A program made the position numbers and the translations under genes. From Anaerolineae bacterium (GTDB taxonomy: Bacteria > Chloroflexota > Anaerolineae > B4-G1 > DUEL01): DNA of 35,339 nt. The stretch covers positions 1-35,339 of the forward strand of contig JAFGEI010000156.1 in NCBI GenBank assembly GCA_016931695.1, written 5' to 3'. The notes below the pieces were generated by a model, which saw nothing but the letters and a program-made list of their open reading frames with translations, did no database searches and was not told the origin of the DNA. Below are positions 1 to 7,426 of this stretch, piece by piece (the stretch's first letter is position 1; every line of letters starts with the position of its first letter).

Positions 1-34
1 AGTTGCCACCCTCGCCCGCGAGAGGAGGGAAAGC

Positions 35-73
35 GGGGGTGTCGAGAGCGGCAAAGCCGCTCTCGACACCCCC
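35..73. repeat. Perfect 18-bp inverted repeat (hairpin)
   Basis: Bases 35-52 and 56-73 are exact reverse complements separated by an AAA loop, giving an 18-bp stem. A short C4-T5-G4 mini-hairpin follows at 80-92. The structure could be a bidirectional terminator of a gene outside the window or a mobile palindrome. The T5 run lies 10 bases past the stem, so a classical terminator is uncertain. Confidence 0.75.
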
Positions 74-100
74 ATCTCTCCCCTTTTTGGGGTGGGGGTA

Positions 101-125
101 CTGCTCAGGCGGTCAGCCTGAGCAG
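101..125. repeat. Second inverted repeat, 10-bp stem
   Basis: Bases 101-110 and 116-125 pair perfectly around a five-base loop (GGTCA). It lies 27 bases after the first palindrome. No T-run follows on the plus strand. Its function is unknown. It contributes to a hairpin-dense non-coding stretch upstream of the tRNA. Confidence 0.6.
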
Positions 126-184
126 TTACGCAGGGAAAAGCAATAGTTGCGTGTTCTGCTACGAAATCCCCATTTGGAGGCTAT

Positions 185-212
185 TTGTCAAATTCTCGAA
201 TTGAGGTAGAAT
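185..212 (+). promoter_or_regulatory. Sigma70-type promoter for tRNA-Pro
   Basis: TTGTCA at 185-190 and TAGAAT at 207-212 are separated by 16 bp. The predicted start near 219 lies about 43 bases before the mature tRNA 5' end. No gene lies between, so the promoter most simply drives the tRNA. Confidence 0.6.
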
Positions 213-261
213 AACGTCGGCAGTCCATTCACTCCGCATGGAGGCCAGTGGAGCGATGTTT

Positions 262-336
262 CGGGGCGTGGCGCAGCCCGGCTAGCGCGCTACAATGGGG
301 TTGTAGAGGTCCCGGGTTCAAATCCCGGCGCCCCGA
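262..336 (+). tRNA. tRNA-Pro (anticodon GGG)
   Basis: The cloverleaf folds completely by eye. The 7-bp acceptor stem is 262-268 with 329-335. The D-arm stem is GCGC/GCGC. The anticodon stem is 290-294 with 302-306, and its loop ATGGGGT gives anticodon GGG at 297-299. The T-arm stem is 312-316 with 324-328 around TTCAAAT. The discriminator is A336. CCA is not encoded; the sequence continues CTAT, so CCA must be added after transcription. Just downstream lies a tyrosine-recombinase remnant, so the 3' end of this gene is a likely integration (attB) site. It could read CCC and CCU proline codons. Confidence 0.95.
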
Positions 337-344
337 CTATCCTG

Positions 345-366
345 GGGGGCACAGCGATGTGCCCCC
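345..366 (+). terminator. Hairpin after tRNA-Pro
   Basis: GGGGGCAC at 345-352 pairs with GTGCCCCC at 359-366 around a six-base loop. Only ATTTCAT follows, so the U-tract is weak. The position 9 bases after the tRNA suggests transcription termination or 3' processing. Confidence 0.5.
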
Positions 367-393
367 ATTTCATACATCTACGTCACTACTACC

Positions 394-822
394 TCAGCGA
401 CTTGTTAAGAGTTCATTCATTTGAAAAAGCCGTCGGGCAACCGCCTCAGCGAATTTGTCGGCAAGGGAATTGGTTGGATCAAGTAGCTTTCTGACGATTG
501 CATCAGAGAGAGTGTCCTGTGCAACCTCAGCGGATGCTGATTGGGGAGGGGTGAGAGCCGCGATACGTGCTGCTACAGCATCAGTGGGAAGCCCTCCATA
601 AGTACTCTCGGTCGTCATAAGACTTTCATGCATCACATTTTGAGAAATGGCCTTCATGTCGGCCATATCTTTCGCGCAAGTGATCGCGTATGCAATGTGG
701 GTGTGGCGAAGTTGGTGCGGCGAACGATAAGGGATGTCTGCACGTTTACACAGTTTGCGAATGTCTCGGGCAACAGCGGTTTCCCGGCCTTTTCCAGGCT
801 GTAAGCGGGTGATGAGGCTCAT
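394..822 (-). pseudogene. Tyrosine recombinase (integrase), C-terminal remnant
   Basis: This 142-codon frame carries the end of a phage/island-type tyrosine recombinase catalytic domain. Visible are HQLRH (the H-x-x-R box), MHES (the second conserved His) and TYGG (the nucleophilic Tyr). The first catalytic Arg region, the core-binding domain and the N-terminal arm domain are absent; complete integrases are usually 300-400 residues. Beyond the Tyr there is a charged tail of about 65 residues. The 5' end meets an unrelated hsdM fragment on the opposite strand at about 822-860, so it looks truncated by rearrangement. It sits 58 bases past the 3' end of tRNA-Pro, the usual place for an integrase gene of a tRNA-targeting element. 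It is almost certainly inactive alone. Confidence 0.75.
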
Positions 823-830
823 CCCGTCCC

Positions 831-1748
831 TTGCAAGGGTTGAATACCAGAGCGCATCCGATGGCCTACATTGCCCGCGGCGTACTCTACATCCCCGATG
901 AGGCCCGCTTTGAGCACCTGGTACAGCTTCCCGAAGGAGAGAACATTGGCCGGGCGATCAACGAGGCGATGAAGGCCATCGAGGAACACAACCCCGACCT
1001 GCGCGACGTCCTGCCCAAGACCTACAACCGGATGGGTGACGCCATCCTGGTCTCCCTGCTCAAGACCTTTAACCCCATCGAGATGGATGTGGAGGGCGAC
1101 GTCTTTGGCAAGATCTAAGAGTACTTTCTGGGCAAGTTCGCGATGAGCGAGGGCCAACGGGGTGGCGAGTTCTTTACCCCCACCTCCATCGTGCGGCTGA
1201 TTGTCGAAATCATCGAGCCCTTCCACGGCCGCATCCTCGACCCCGCCTGTGGCTCTGGCGGTATGTTCGTGCAAAGTGCCCACTTTGTCCAGCGGCACCA
1301 ACAGAACCCCTCCGACGAGATCAGTATCTATGGTCAAGAGCGGGTTGGCGAGACGGTGCGACTGTGCCGGATGAACCTGGCCGTTCACGGCCTGGCCGGC
1401 GACATCCGCCAGGGCAACACCTACTATGACGATATCCACCGCACCCAGGGCCGCTTCGACTTTGTGATGGCCAATCCACCCTTCAACGTCAACAAGGTGG
1501 ACAAAGACCGGCTCAAGGATGACCCTCGCTTTCCCTTCAGCCTGCCGCGAGTTGATAACGCCAACTATCTGTGGATCCAGATCTTTTTCAGTGCCCTCAA
1601 CGAGGTCGGCCGGGCCGGCTTTGTGATGGCCAACTCCGCTGCCGACGCCCGCGGCTCAGAGTTGGAGATCCGACAGAGGTTGATCGAGTCCGGTGCCGTT
1701 GATGTGATGGTAGCGGTGAGCTCCAACTTTTTCTATAACAGGCGATAA
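831..1748 (+). pseudogene. hsdM: Type I restriction-modification methylase (HsdM), broken
   Basis: Reading 831-1748 in one frame gives an internal piece of an N6-adenine methyltransferase, interrupted by one in-frame TAA at 1116-1118. Similarity is continuous across the stop: DVFGKI before, then [12 protein letters not shown] and [14 protein letters not shown] after. The SAM-binding motif [11 protein letters not shown] and the catalytic NPPF motif are intact in the second half. Family members are about 480-530 residues. Here roughly the first 80-100 residues and the last 150-200 are missing, and the frame ends at FFYNRR just where a β-strand normally continues. No hsdS or hsdR is nearby. Upstream the frame can be read from a TTG at 831, but recognisable homology begins near 861. 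It is a dead gene beside a dead integrase. A read-level check of the TAA would separate mutation from sequencing error, but both ends are truncated anyway. Confidence 0.85.
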
Positions 1749-1847
1749 GGGGAGAGGGAGACAGGGCGGCAAGGAGTGTCAGCAAAACGTTAAAAATCCA
1801 CCGGCTCGTTCTTCACCTCTGCATCTTTCTTCTTTCCTTGTCTCACC

Positions 1848-3395
1848 TCACTCAAACTCGATCGTCGCCGGGGGCTTGTTGGAGCAGTCGTACAGGACGC
1901 GGCTGACGCCGGGCACCTCGTTGGTGATCCGCGTGGCGACCCGGTCCAGCAGGTCGTAGGGCAGCCGCGCCCACGAGGCGGTCATGAAATCGTCGGTCGT
2001 CACCGCCCGCAGGGCGATGGTGTAGCCGTGGGTGCGCTGGTCGCCCATGACCCCCACGCTGCGCACCGGCAGCAGCACGGCAAAGGCCTGTGCGACACGG
2101 TGGTACCACCCCGCCGCTTCCAGTTCCTGCAGCAAGATCGCGTCCGCCGCGCGGAGCATCTCCAGCCGCTCCCAGGTGACCGCGCTGTCGGGGATGCGCA
2201 CCGCCAGGCCGGGCCCGGGGAAGGGGTGGCGCCAGACGATCGCGCGGGGCAGGCCGAGGAGCTCGCCCACCGCCCGCACTTCGTCCTTGAAGAGGTAGCG
2301 CAGCGGTTCGACCAGCTCCAACTCCATCCGCTCCGGCAGGCCGCCGACGTTGTGGTGCGACTTGATCCGCCGCGCGCCGGGCCGGTCCGCTGCCGCCGAT
2401 TCGATAATGTCCGGATAGAGCGTGCCCTGGGCCAGGTAATCGACCTTTCCCAGCCGCCTGGCCTCTCGTTCAAAGATGCGGATGAACTGCTCGCCGATGA
2501 TCTTGCGCTTTTGCTCCGGATCGGCGACCCTCTCCAGGGCGGACAGAAACGTCTCGGTGGCGTCGATTGCGACCAGGGGCATGTTCAACTGGTCGCGAAA
2601 GGTCCGCGCCACCTGTTCCGGCTCTCCCTGGCGCAGCATGCCGGTGTTGACAAAGATGCAGGTCAGCCGTTCGCCGATCGCCTGGTGGACGAGGGTCGCG
2701 GTGACCGAGGAATCGACCCCGCCGCTGAGGCCGCACACCACCCGCCCCTCACCCACCTGGCGGCGGATGCAGGCGATGGCCTCCTCGACAAAGGCCGCCG
2801 CGGTCCAGGTGGGGGTGCAGCCGCAGACCTCGACGGCAAAGCGGCGCAGGATTTCGGCCCCGGCCGGGGTGTGGGCGACCTCGGGGTGGAACTGCACCCC
2901 GTAGCGGTGGCGCTCCAGGTCGCCCATGGCGGCAGTGGGGGAATTGTCGCTGCGGGCCAGGACCGCAAAGCCCGGCGGCACCCGGTCCACCCGGTCGCCG
3001 TGGCTCATCCAGACCTGGGGCTGGTCGCTCAGCGGCGCCAGGAGCGGCGACGCCTGCGTCACCTGCGCCTGCGCCGGGCCGTACTCCCGCCGCGAGGCCG
3101 GCGCGACGTGCCCGCCCAGGGCGTGGGCCAGGAGCTGCATCCCGTAGCAGATGCCCAGCAGCGGGCGCCCGCTGTCCAGGACGTACTGCGGCAGGGGCGG
3201 CGCGTCCGGCTCGTAGACGCTGGCGGGCCCGCCGGAGAGGACAAAGCCCCGCGGCTGGAGCGCCAGCACCTGCTCCGGGTCGCTGTCCCAGGGCAGGAGC
3301 AGGCAGTACACCTGCGCCTCCCGCACCCGCCGGGCGATGAGCTGGCTGGTCTGGGAGCCAAAGTCGAGCACAACGATCGTGTCGTGAACCGTCAT
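1848..3395 (-). CDS. guaA: GMP synthase (glutamine-hydrolysing)
   Basis: This enzyme converts XMP, glutamine and ATP to GMP in cytosolic purine synthesis. The 515-residue length is typical of the single-chain form. The N-terminal class I glutamine amidotransferase domain spans about residues 5-200, with nucleophile Cys83 in GICYGMQ and the His/Glu pair in QFHPEV. The ATP-pyrophosphatase domain follows, with the PP-loop SGGVDSS near residue 225. The C-terminal dimerisation domain ends with the characteristic KPPATIEFE. The start ATG shares an ATGA overlap with the stop of the upstream xanthine phosphoribosyltransferase, so translation is probably coupled. Its substrate XMP is exactly what that neighbour makes. 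No oddity was seen. Confidence 0.98.
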   Translation of the reverse strand: MTVHDTIVVLDFGSQTSQLIARRVREAQVYCLLLPWDSDPEQVLALQPRGFVLSGGPASVYEPDAPPLPQYVLDSGRPLLGICYGMQLLAHALGGHVAPASRREYGPAQAQVTQASPLLAPLSDQPQVWMSHGDRVDRVPPGFAVLARSDNSPTAAMGDLERHRYGVQFHPEVAHTPAGAEILRRFAVEVCGCTPTWTAAAFVEEAIACIRRQVGEGRVVCGLSGGVDSSVTATLVHQAIGERLTCIFVNTGMLRQGEPEQVARTFRDQLNMPLVAIDATETFLSALERVADPEQKRKIIGEQFIRIFEREARRLGKVDYLAQGTLYPDIIESAAADRPGARRIKSHHNVGGLPERMELELVEPLRYLFKDEVRAVGELLGLPRAIVWRHPFPGPGLAVRIPDSAVTWERLEMLRAADAILLQELEAAGWYHRVAQAFAVLLPVRSVGVMGDQRTHGYTIALRAVTTDDFMTASWARLPYDLLDRVATRITNEVPGVSRVLYDCSNKPPATIEFE

Positions 3396-3964
3396 TTTTC
3401 CAAAATGATCCGCCCCTCCTCCATCGCGGCGATGGTGACCAGGGCCTCGATGGGCACGTCCAGCTTGGAGAGCGCGGTGCGTCCGTTCTCAAAGGCCTTT
3501 TCGATCAGTACCCCGATTCCGATCAACGTCGCCCCGGCCTGCGCGACCAGGCGGGTCAGGGCGGAGATGGTGAGGCCGGTGGCCAGAAAGTCGTCGACGA
3601 TCAGCACCCGCGCCGCGGCGTCCAGGTATTCAGGCGAGACCATCAGCAGCACTTCCAGCCCCCGCGTGTGAGAGGGGGCGCTTTCCACCAGCACCGGCTC
3701 GCACATCGTGATCGGCCGCGTCTTGCGGGCATAGATCACCGGCACGCCCAGCGCCAGGGCGGTCGCCAGGGCGGGCGCGATCCCCGAAATCTCGGCGGTG
3801 AGCACCTTGGTCGGTTCCAGGTGGGCAAAGCGGCTTGCCAGTTCCTGCCCGGCGTGCTGCATCAACTGGGGATCGATCTGGTGATTGATGAACCCGTCGA
3901 CTTTGAGGATCCCCCGTCCCAGGTCCTGCCCTTCCTCCAGGACCCGGCGTGCCAGTTCTTTCAT
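3392..3964 (-). CDS. xpt: Xanthine phosphoribosyltransferase
   Basis: This enzyme salvages xanthine with PRPP to XMP, which the overlapping GMP synthase then aminates. The 190-residue product matches the usual length of Bacillus-type Xpt. Visible family features are [12 protein letters not shown] near residues 21-32, the xanthine-binding region [13 protein letters not shown] near 58-70, and the PRPP loop [11 protein letters not shown] at 120-130. The open frame extends upstream to 4009, but ATG at 3964 is preferred. It has AGGAG nine bases ahead, and family similarity begins with [12 protein letters not shown]. It follows the patatin gene by 61 bases and may belong to the same transcript. No purine-riboswitch fold is evident in that gap. 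Confidence 0.95.
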   Translation of the reverse strand: MKELARRVLEEGQDLGRGILKVDGFINHQIDPQLMQHAGQELASRFAHLEPTKVLTAEISGIAPALATALALGVPVIYARKTRPITMCEPVLVESAPSHTRGLEVLLMVSPEYLDAAARVLIVDDFLATGLTISALTRLVAQAGATLIGIGVLIEKAFENGRTALSKLDVPIEALVTIAAMEEGRIILEK

Positions 3965-4025
3965 CCGCCTTTTCTCCTTTGGGCCTGGCGCAGGTTTTGC
4001 CGGCCCCAATTTACGCGCGGTCTTG

Positions 4026-4865
4026 TCAGGCCTGCGCCTGGGTCAGCTCGCGCAGCTTGGGCAGCGCGTCAGTCATGGCCTGTTTGCCCGCGGCAATGGT
4101 CCCTTCCGTCTGGCTCAACCCGGTCAGCACGGTGACCCCGGCCGGTATGGCGGGACAGACGAGCAGGTCGGGCGGGGATTCGGCCATGTTGCGGCGGTTG
4201 ATCTCGCGGATCATGGTCTCCAGGGAGAGAACCAGCATGCCGACAATGTCCACAAGCCCGTCGGGAATCAACCAGCGCCGGCTTATGCCCTCGGTGAACA
4301 GAAAAATCGACTCCCGGTCGGTGGCGACGTCGACGGCGACCACGACGTCGGCCCCCAGATCCCGCGCTGCGCTGGTCGGGAGGTTGTCCAAGAGACCGCC
4401 GTCTACCAGCAGCTGTTCCCCGCGCTCCACGGGGGCAAACAGCCCCGGCATGGCGATGGTGGCCCGCACTGCTTCCAGCACCGATCCTTCTCGCTGGATG
4501 ATCCGCTCTCCCTTTTTGATATCTGCCGTGACCAGGGCCAGCGAGATGTCGAGTTGGTCGAAAGTGACGTCGCCGATCCACCGGGCAAGATATTCCATTG
4601 CCTTGTGGCCCTGCAAAAGTCCGCGCTGTGGCATGCCCCAATCGACGATGGTCAGCAGTTGGCGCAGGTTGCTAAAGCGCTCCACTTCGTGAAGCATATC
4701 TTGGGGTGACATCCCGGCCGCATAAGCCGCGGCGACCAATCCGCCTATGCTCGAGCCGGAGAGGGCGTGAACGGGAATCTCGGCTTCCTCCAACGCCTGC
4801 AGCACGCCGATGTGCGCCATGCCGCGTATCCCACCGCCGCTGAGCGCCAGGCCGATCTTGTTCAT
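4026..4865 (-). CDS. Patatin-like phospholipase (RssA/YchK type)
   Basis: This 279-residue patatin-family serine acyl hydrolase would act on phospholipids or other acyl esters. The oxyanion loop GGGIRG is at residues 10-15. The nucleophile elbow GSSIG has Ser39. The catalytic Asp is in DGG (Asp155), completing the Ser-Asp dyad. There is no signal peptide, so a cytosolic or peripheral membrane site is likely. The start overlaps the stop of the upstream 854-residue protein by ATGA, indicating tight translational coupling. That protein and a membrane Ser/Thr kinase precede it. The in vivo substrate cannot be read from the sequence. It could be phospholipid, storage lipid or the product of the coupled HxxxDG protein. 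Confidence 0.92.
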   Translation of the reverse strand: MNKIGLALSGGGIRGMAHIGVLQALEEAEIPVHALSGSSIGGLVAAAYAAGMSPQDMLHEVERFSNLRQLLTIVDWGMPQRGLLQGHKAMEYLARWIGDVTFDQLDISLALVTADIKKGERIIQREGSVLEAVRATIAMPGLFAPVERGEQLLVDGGLLDNLPTSAARDLGADVVVAVDVATDRESIFLFTEGISRRWLIPDGLVDIVGMLVLSLETMIREINRRNMAESPPDLLVCPAIPAGVTVLTGLSQTEGTIAAGKQAMTDALPKLRELTQAQA

Positions 4866-7426
4866 GGGATTTCGCTCCTACCTTCCACCGCTTTTGCTGC
4901 GACCAATTCGCCGAGCCTGAGGAGAAAGCGGTTGAAACCCTCGACGTAGCTGAACAGGTAGTCGCGCGCCAGCAGATTGGCCAGGTCGGACTCGCCGGCT
5001 GCCACGAGCAGCGGGACAAAGGGCCGGAAGTCGCGCAGGCTGATCCACGTCCGTCCCTGGTCGTCGCTGAGGATGCCCCAGATCAGCTCTTTGGTCTCAC
5101 CGTCGTCCCGGGCGCTGATGAAGCGGGCCAGCGTGCTGCCCGGCGCAACGCGCCCGACGTTGGAAAAGACCTCGCTGCCCTTGATGATCTCGTTCAGCAC
5201 GCCAATGTGCTGGGGGATCTGGTCCATCAGGTGCTGCATCGAGGGGGGCAGGTGGGCCAGGAGGCGGATGGTCGCCGTGTTAAAGCTCTCCCCGCGCATC
5301 GTCACCCCCTTCAGGGCGTGAAGCATCTCGCCAAAGGCGCCGAGATAGGCCAGCAGCTCGCGCCGCGTGCGGTCAAAGGCGCTCCAGTGAAAAGAAGTGG
5401 GCTGGGCGCGATAGGCCCGGTACCGCTCCCAGGCCGTGTCCCACTGGTTGTAGATTTCGATCAGTGGATTGCGAAAGGTGGTGGGAAAGACGCGCTCCTG
5501 CGGCGAGACGTTGCTGGCGTCCATCGGGATCAACAGCACCGGGTTGGTCTCGCCGAGGCGGCTGAGGGTCACTTCGAGCGCCTGGAGCGCGGCCTGCGTC
5601 TCGGGGGAGCGGGCCCGCTGGCGGAGCGATTCGACGGCCTCACCGGCGGCGGGAGAGAGACGGTAGTCGGCGGCGTGGAAAAAGCGGTAAAGGAGCAGCA
5701 GGTCGTTGACGGTGAGGCGGACCCCCCGCTGCTGCAGGTACTGGCGCAGCCGGTGCAGCTGGCGGGTGTCAACGTCACCCGACTCGGCCGCCGCCTCGCT
5801 CCGTCTGCGATGGGCTTGGATCTCTTCCGCTGCCTCGGCGCTGACGGCCAGCGCCAGCGGCTGGGGGCGTCTGGCCTGGGGCGAGGCCTTTCGTTCGGAC
5901 AGTTTGCGATACCACTGGATCGCGCTGTCGGTCATCGTTTCGGCCACGGCCATGCCCCACATGCCGTCGAAAAAGATGTGCGATTGATCGAAAACGATGC
6001 TGCGGTCGGTGCGCAGGATGGTCAAGGCGTGGTCGCCAATCCCGCGCCGTCCGCGCCGGATGTATGCCAGCGGCAGGTCAGAGGGGTGCAGGTCCCAGTT
6101 AATGATGATCGGTGTCCAGGACAGGGCTGCCAGTTCCGCCTGGGTTGCAGGGGGGAGCTGGGCGCGGATTTGCGGTTGCAGGGCGCGCGGCGTCTCGGCC
6201 AGCAGCAGGTCGAGTGAAGAGGGCGCGCCGTCGACGGGCGAGGCCAGGATCGCCGCCAGCCAGGCCATCACCGCTTCCGGCTGGGGAGGGCGCAGGGCGC
6301 CCAATACATGTCCGCTCTGGAAACGGACGCGGCCTGCCCGGTCGACGGACAGCGGTTCTCCCTTGGCGTTGCACAAGGTGTCGTCTGGCAGGGCGTACAG
6401 GGGGGTGGGGGGAACCCCCTCCACTTGCAGCGGGTAGCAGAGCGGGCTGCCCTGCTCGTCCTGCTGGCAGAGCGGCAGCAAATAGGTGCGATCCTGCCAC
6501 ACAAAGCCGACGCTGGCCCGCCAGAAGGGAATCGGCATGCGCTGTTCCCGGTAGCGTTCGGGGACGAGGGCGGCCAGGATGGTCATTTGTCGCTGGTAGG
6601 CATCCAGCTCTTGTTCCGCGCGCAGCCGATACTGCCGGCCAAAGTCCTCGCGGGCGGCGGGGGGCAGGGCGCGCAGTCGTTCCTGGAGAAACTGCTGAAA
6701 GAGCGCCTGGCGGTGGGCCAGGTAGTCGCCGCCGCCACTGGGGCAGTGGTAAGGCCGCTGGTGGTCCCAGTCGCGGGTCAGGGTGACAAAGGGGGCCTGG
6801 TCGGCAATGCCCGCCCTGGCCGCCTGATCCAACACTATCCGCAGCATCACCCGCTCGCCCCAATCCGCCGCCAGCAGGTCGTCGAAGCGGTACAGCCACT
6901 GCAAGGCGGTGCAGAGCCACGCGCCCGCCATGGCAGCGACGTCCGGTTCGTCCGGCAAGACGCGGTGAAAACCGACCGTCTCGCAGGCGTGGCGCGAGGT
7001 GTCCTCCCGCAGGCCGAACTGCAGGTAGAACTGCCAGGTCCCCTCGGGAAAGGCGCTGGAGAGGTCCTTGCCGGCCAGCTGCAGGAGCTTTTGGTAGGCG
7101 TGGAGGGCGCTGGCGGGAGCGGCGACAAAGGCGCCGTAGAGGCCCTTGGGGACCAGGCTGACGCCGCGCAAGAGGGCGGTCAGATCGCTGTTCACGCGCT
7201 CCGGGCTGATCTGCCGCCCTTCCAGCTTAGCCAGGCCGCTGAGCACAAAAGCGGGCAGGTTCCCGGCCGGAAAGATGCGGGCGATCTCTTGCTTGGCCTG
7301 CTGGATCTCGGGCAGGGTCAGGCGGGTCAAGCGGATCAAGGTGCTGTCGCTGACCTCTTGCAGCGCTGCCAGGGTGAGCTGTTGAGATTGTTCCAGGGTT
7401 CGGGGGGCAGCAGGAGCATCACTCAT
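4862..7426 (-). CDS. Uncharacterised 854-residue protein with HxxxDG acyltransferase-like motif
   Basis: I do not recognise a characterised homologue. The 854-residue product has no signal peptide or clear membrane helix and is rich in Leu, Ala, Gln and Arg. Around residues 465-500 it reads HALTILRTD, then RSIVFDQ, then SHIFFDGMWGMAVAE. His483-x3-Asp487-Gly488 and the preceding β-strand spacing resemble the catalytic signature of the choline/carnitine O-acyltransferase group and, more loosely, of HHxxxDG condensation enzymes. The long N-terminal half (about 1-400) and helical C-terminal third have no recognisable domain. The start overlaps the kinase-gene stop by 8 bases and the stop overlaps the patatin start by 4. 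The HxxxDG assignment is a hypothesis from spacing only. Structural prediction would settle the fold. Confidence 0.75.
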   Translation of the reverse strand: MSDAPAAPRTLEQSQQLTLAALQEVSDSTLIRLTRLTLPEIQQAKQEIARIFPAGNLPAFVLSGLAKLEGRQISPERVNSDLTALLRGVSLVPKGLYGAFVAAPASALHAYQKLLQLAGKDLSSAFPEGTWQFYLQFGLREDTSRHACETVGFHRVLPDEPDVAAMAGAWLCTALQWLYRFDDLLAADWGERVMLRIVLDQAARAGIADQAPFVTLTRDWDHQRPYHCPSGGGDYLAHRQALFQQFLQERLRALPPAAREDFGRQYRLRAEQELDAYQRQMTILAALVPERYREQRMPIPFWRASVGFVWQDRTYLLPLCQQDEQGSPLCYPLQVEGVPPTPLYALPDDTLCNAKGEPLSVDRAGRVRFQSGHVLGALRPPQPEAVMAWLAAILASPVDGAPSSLDLLLAETPRALQPQIRAQLPPATQAELAALSWTPIIINWDLHPSDLPLAYIRRGRRGIGDHALTILRTDRSIVFDQSHIFFDGMWGMAVAETMTDSAIQWYRKLSERKASPQARRPQPLALAVSAEAAEEIQAHRRRSEAAAESGDVDTRQLHRLRQYLQQRGVRLTVNDLLLLYRFFHAADYRLSPAAGEAVESLRQRARSPETQAALQALEVTLSRLGETNPVLLIPMDASNVSPQERVFPTTFRNPLIEIYNQWDTAWERYRAYRAQPTSFHWSAFDRTRRELLAYLGAFGEMLHALKGVTMRGESFNTATIRLLAHLPPSMQHLMDQIPQHIGVLNEIIKGSEVFSNVGRVAPGSTLARFISARDDGETKELIWGILSDDQGRTWISLRDFRPFVPLLVAAGESDLANLLARDYLFSYVEGFNRFLLRLGELVAAKAVEGRSEIP

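Noticed and set aside
2028-3671. 547-codon plus-strand open frame opposite guaA and xpt
   Set aside because: It is antisense to two clear enzymes, is rich in Arg, His, Gln and Pro, and has no domain; high GC makes such shadow frames common.
3965-4025. Purine riboswitch before xpt
   Set aside because: The gap is only 61 bases and shows no purine-aptamer core; only an imperfect GC hairpin is visible.
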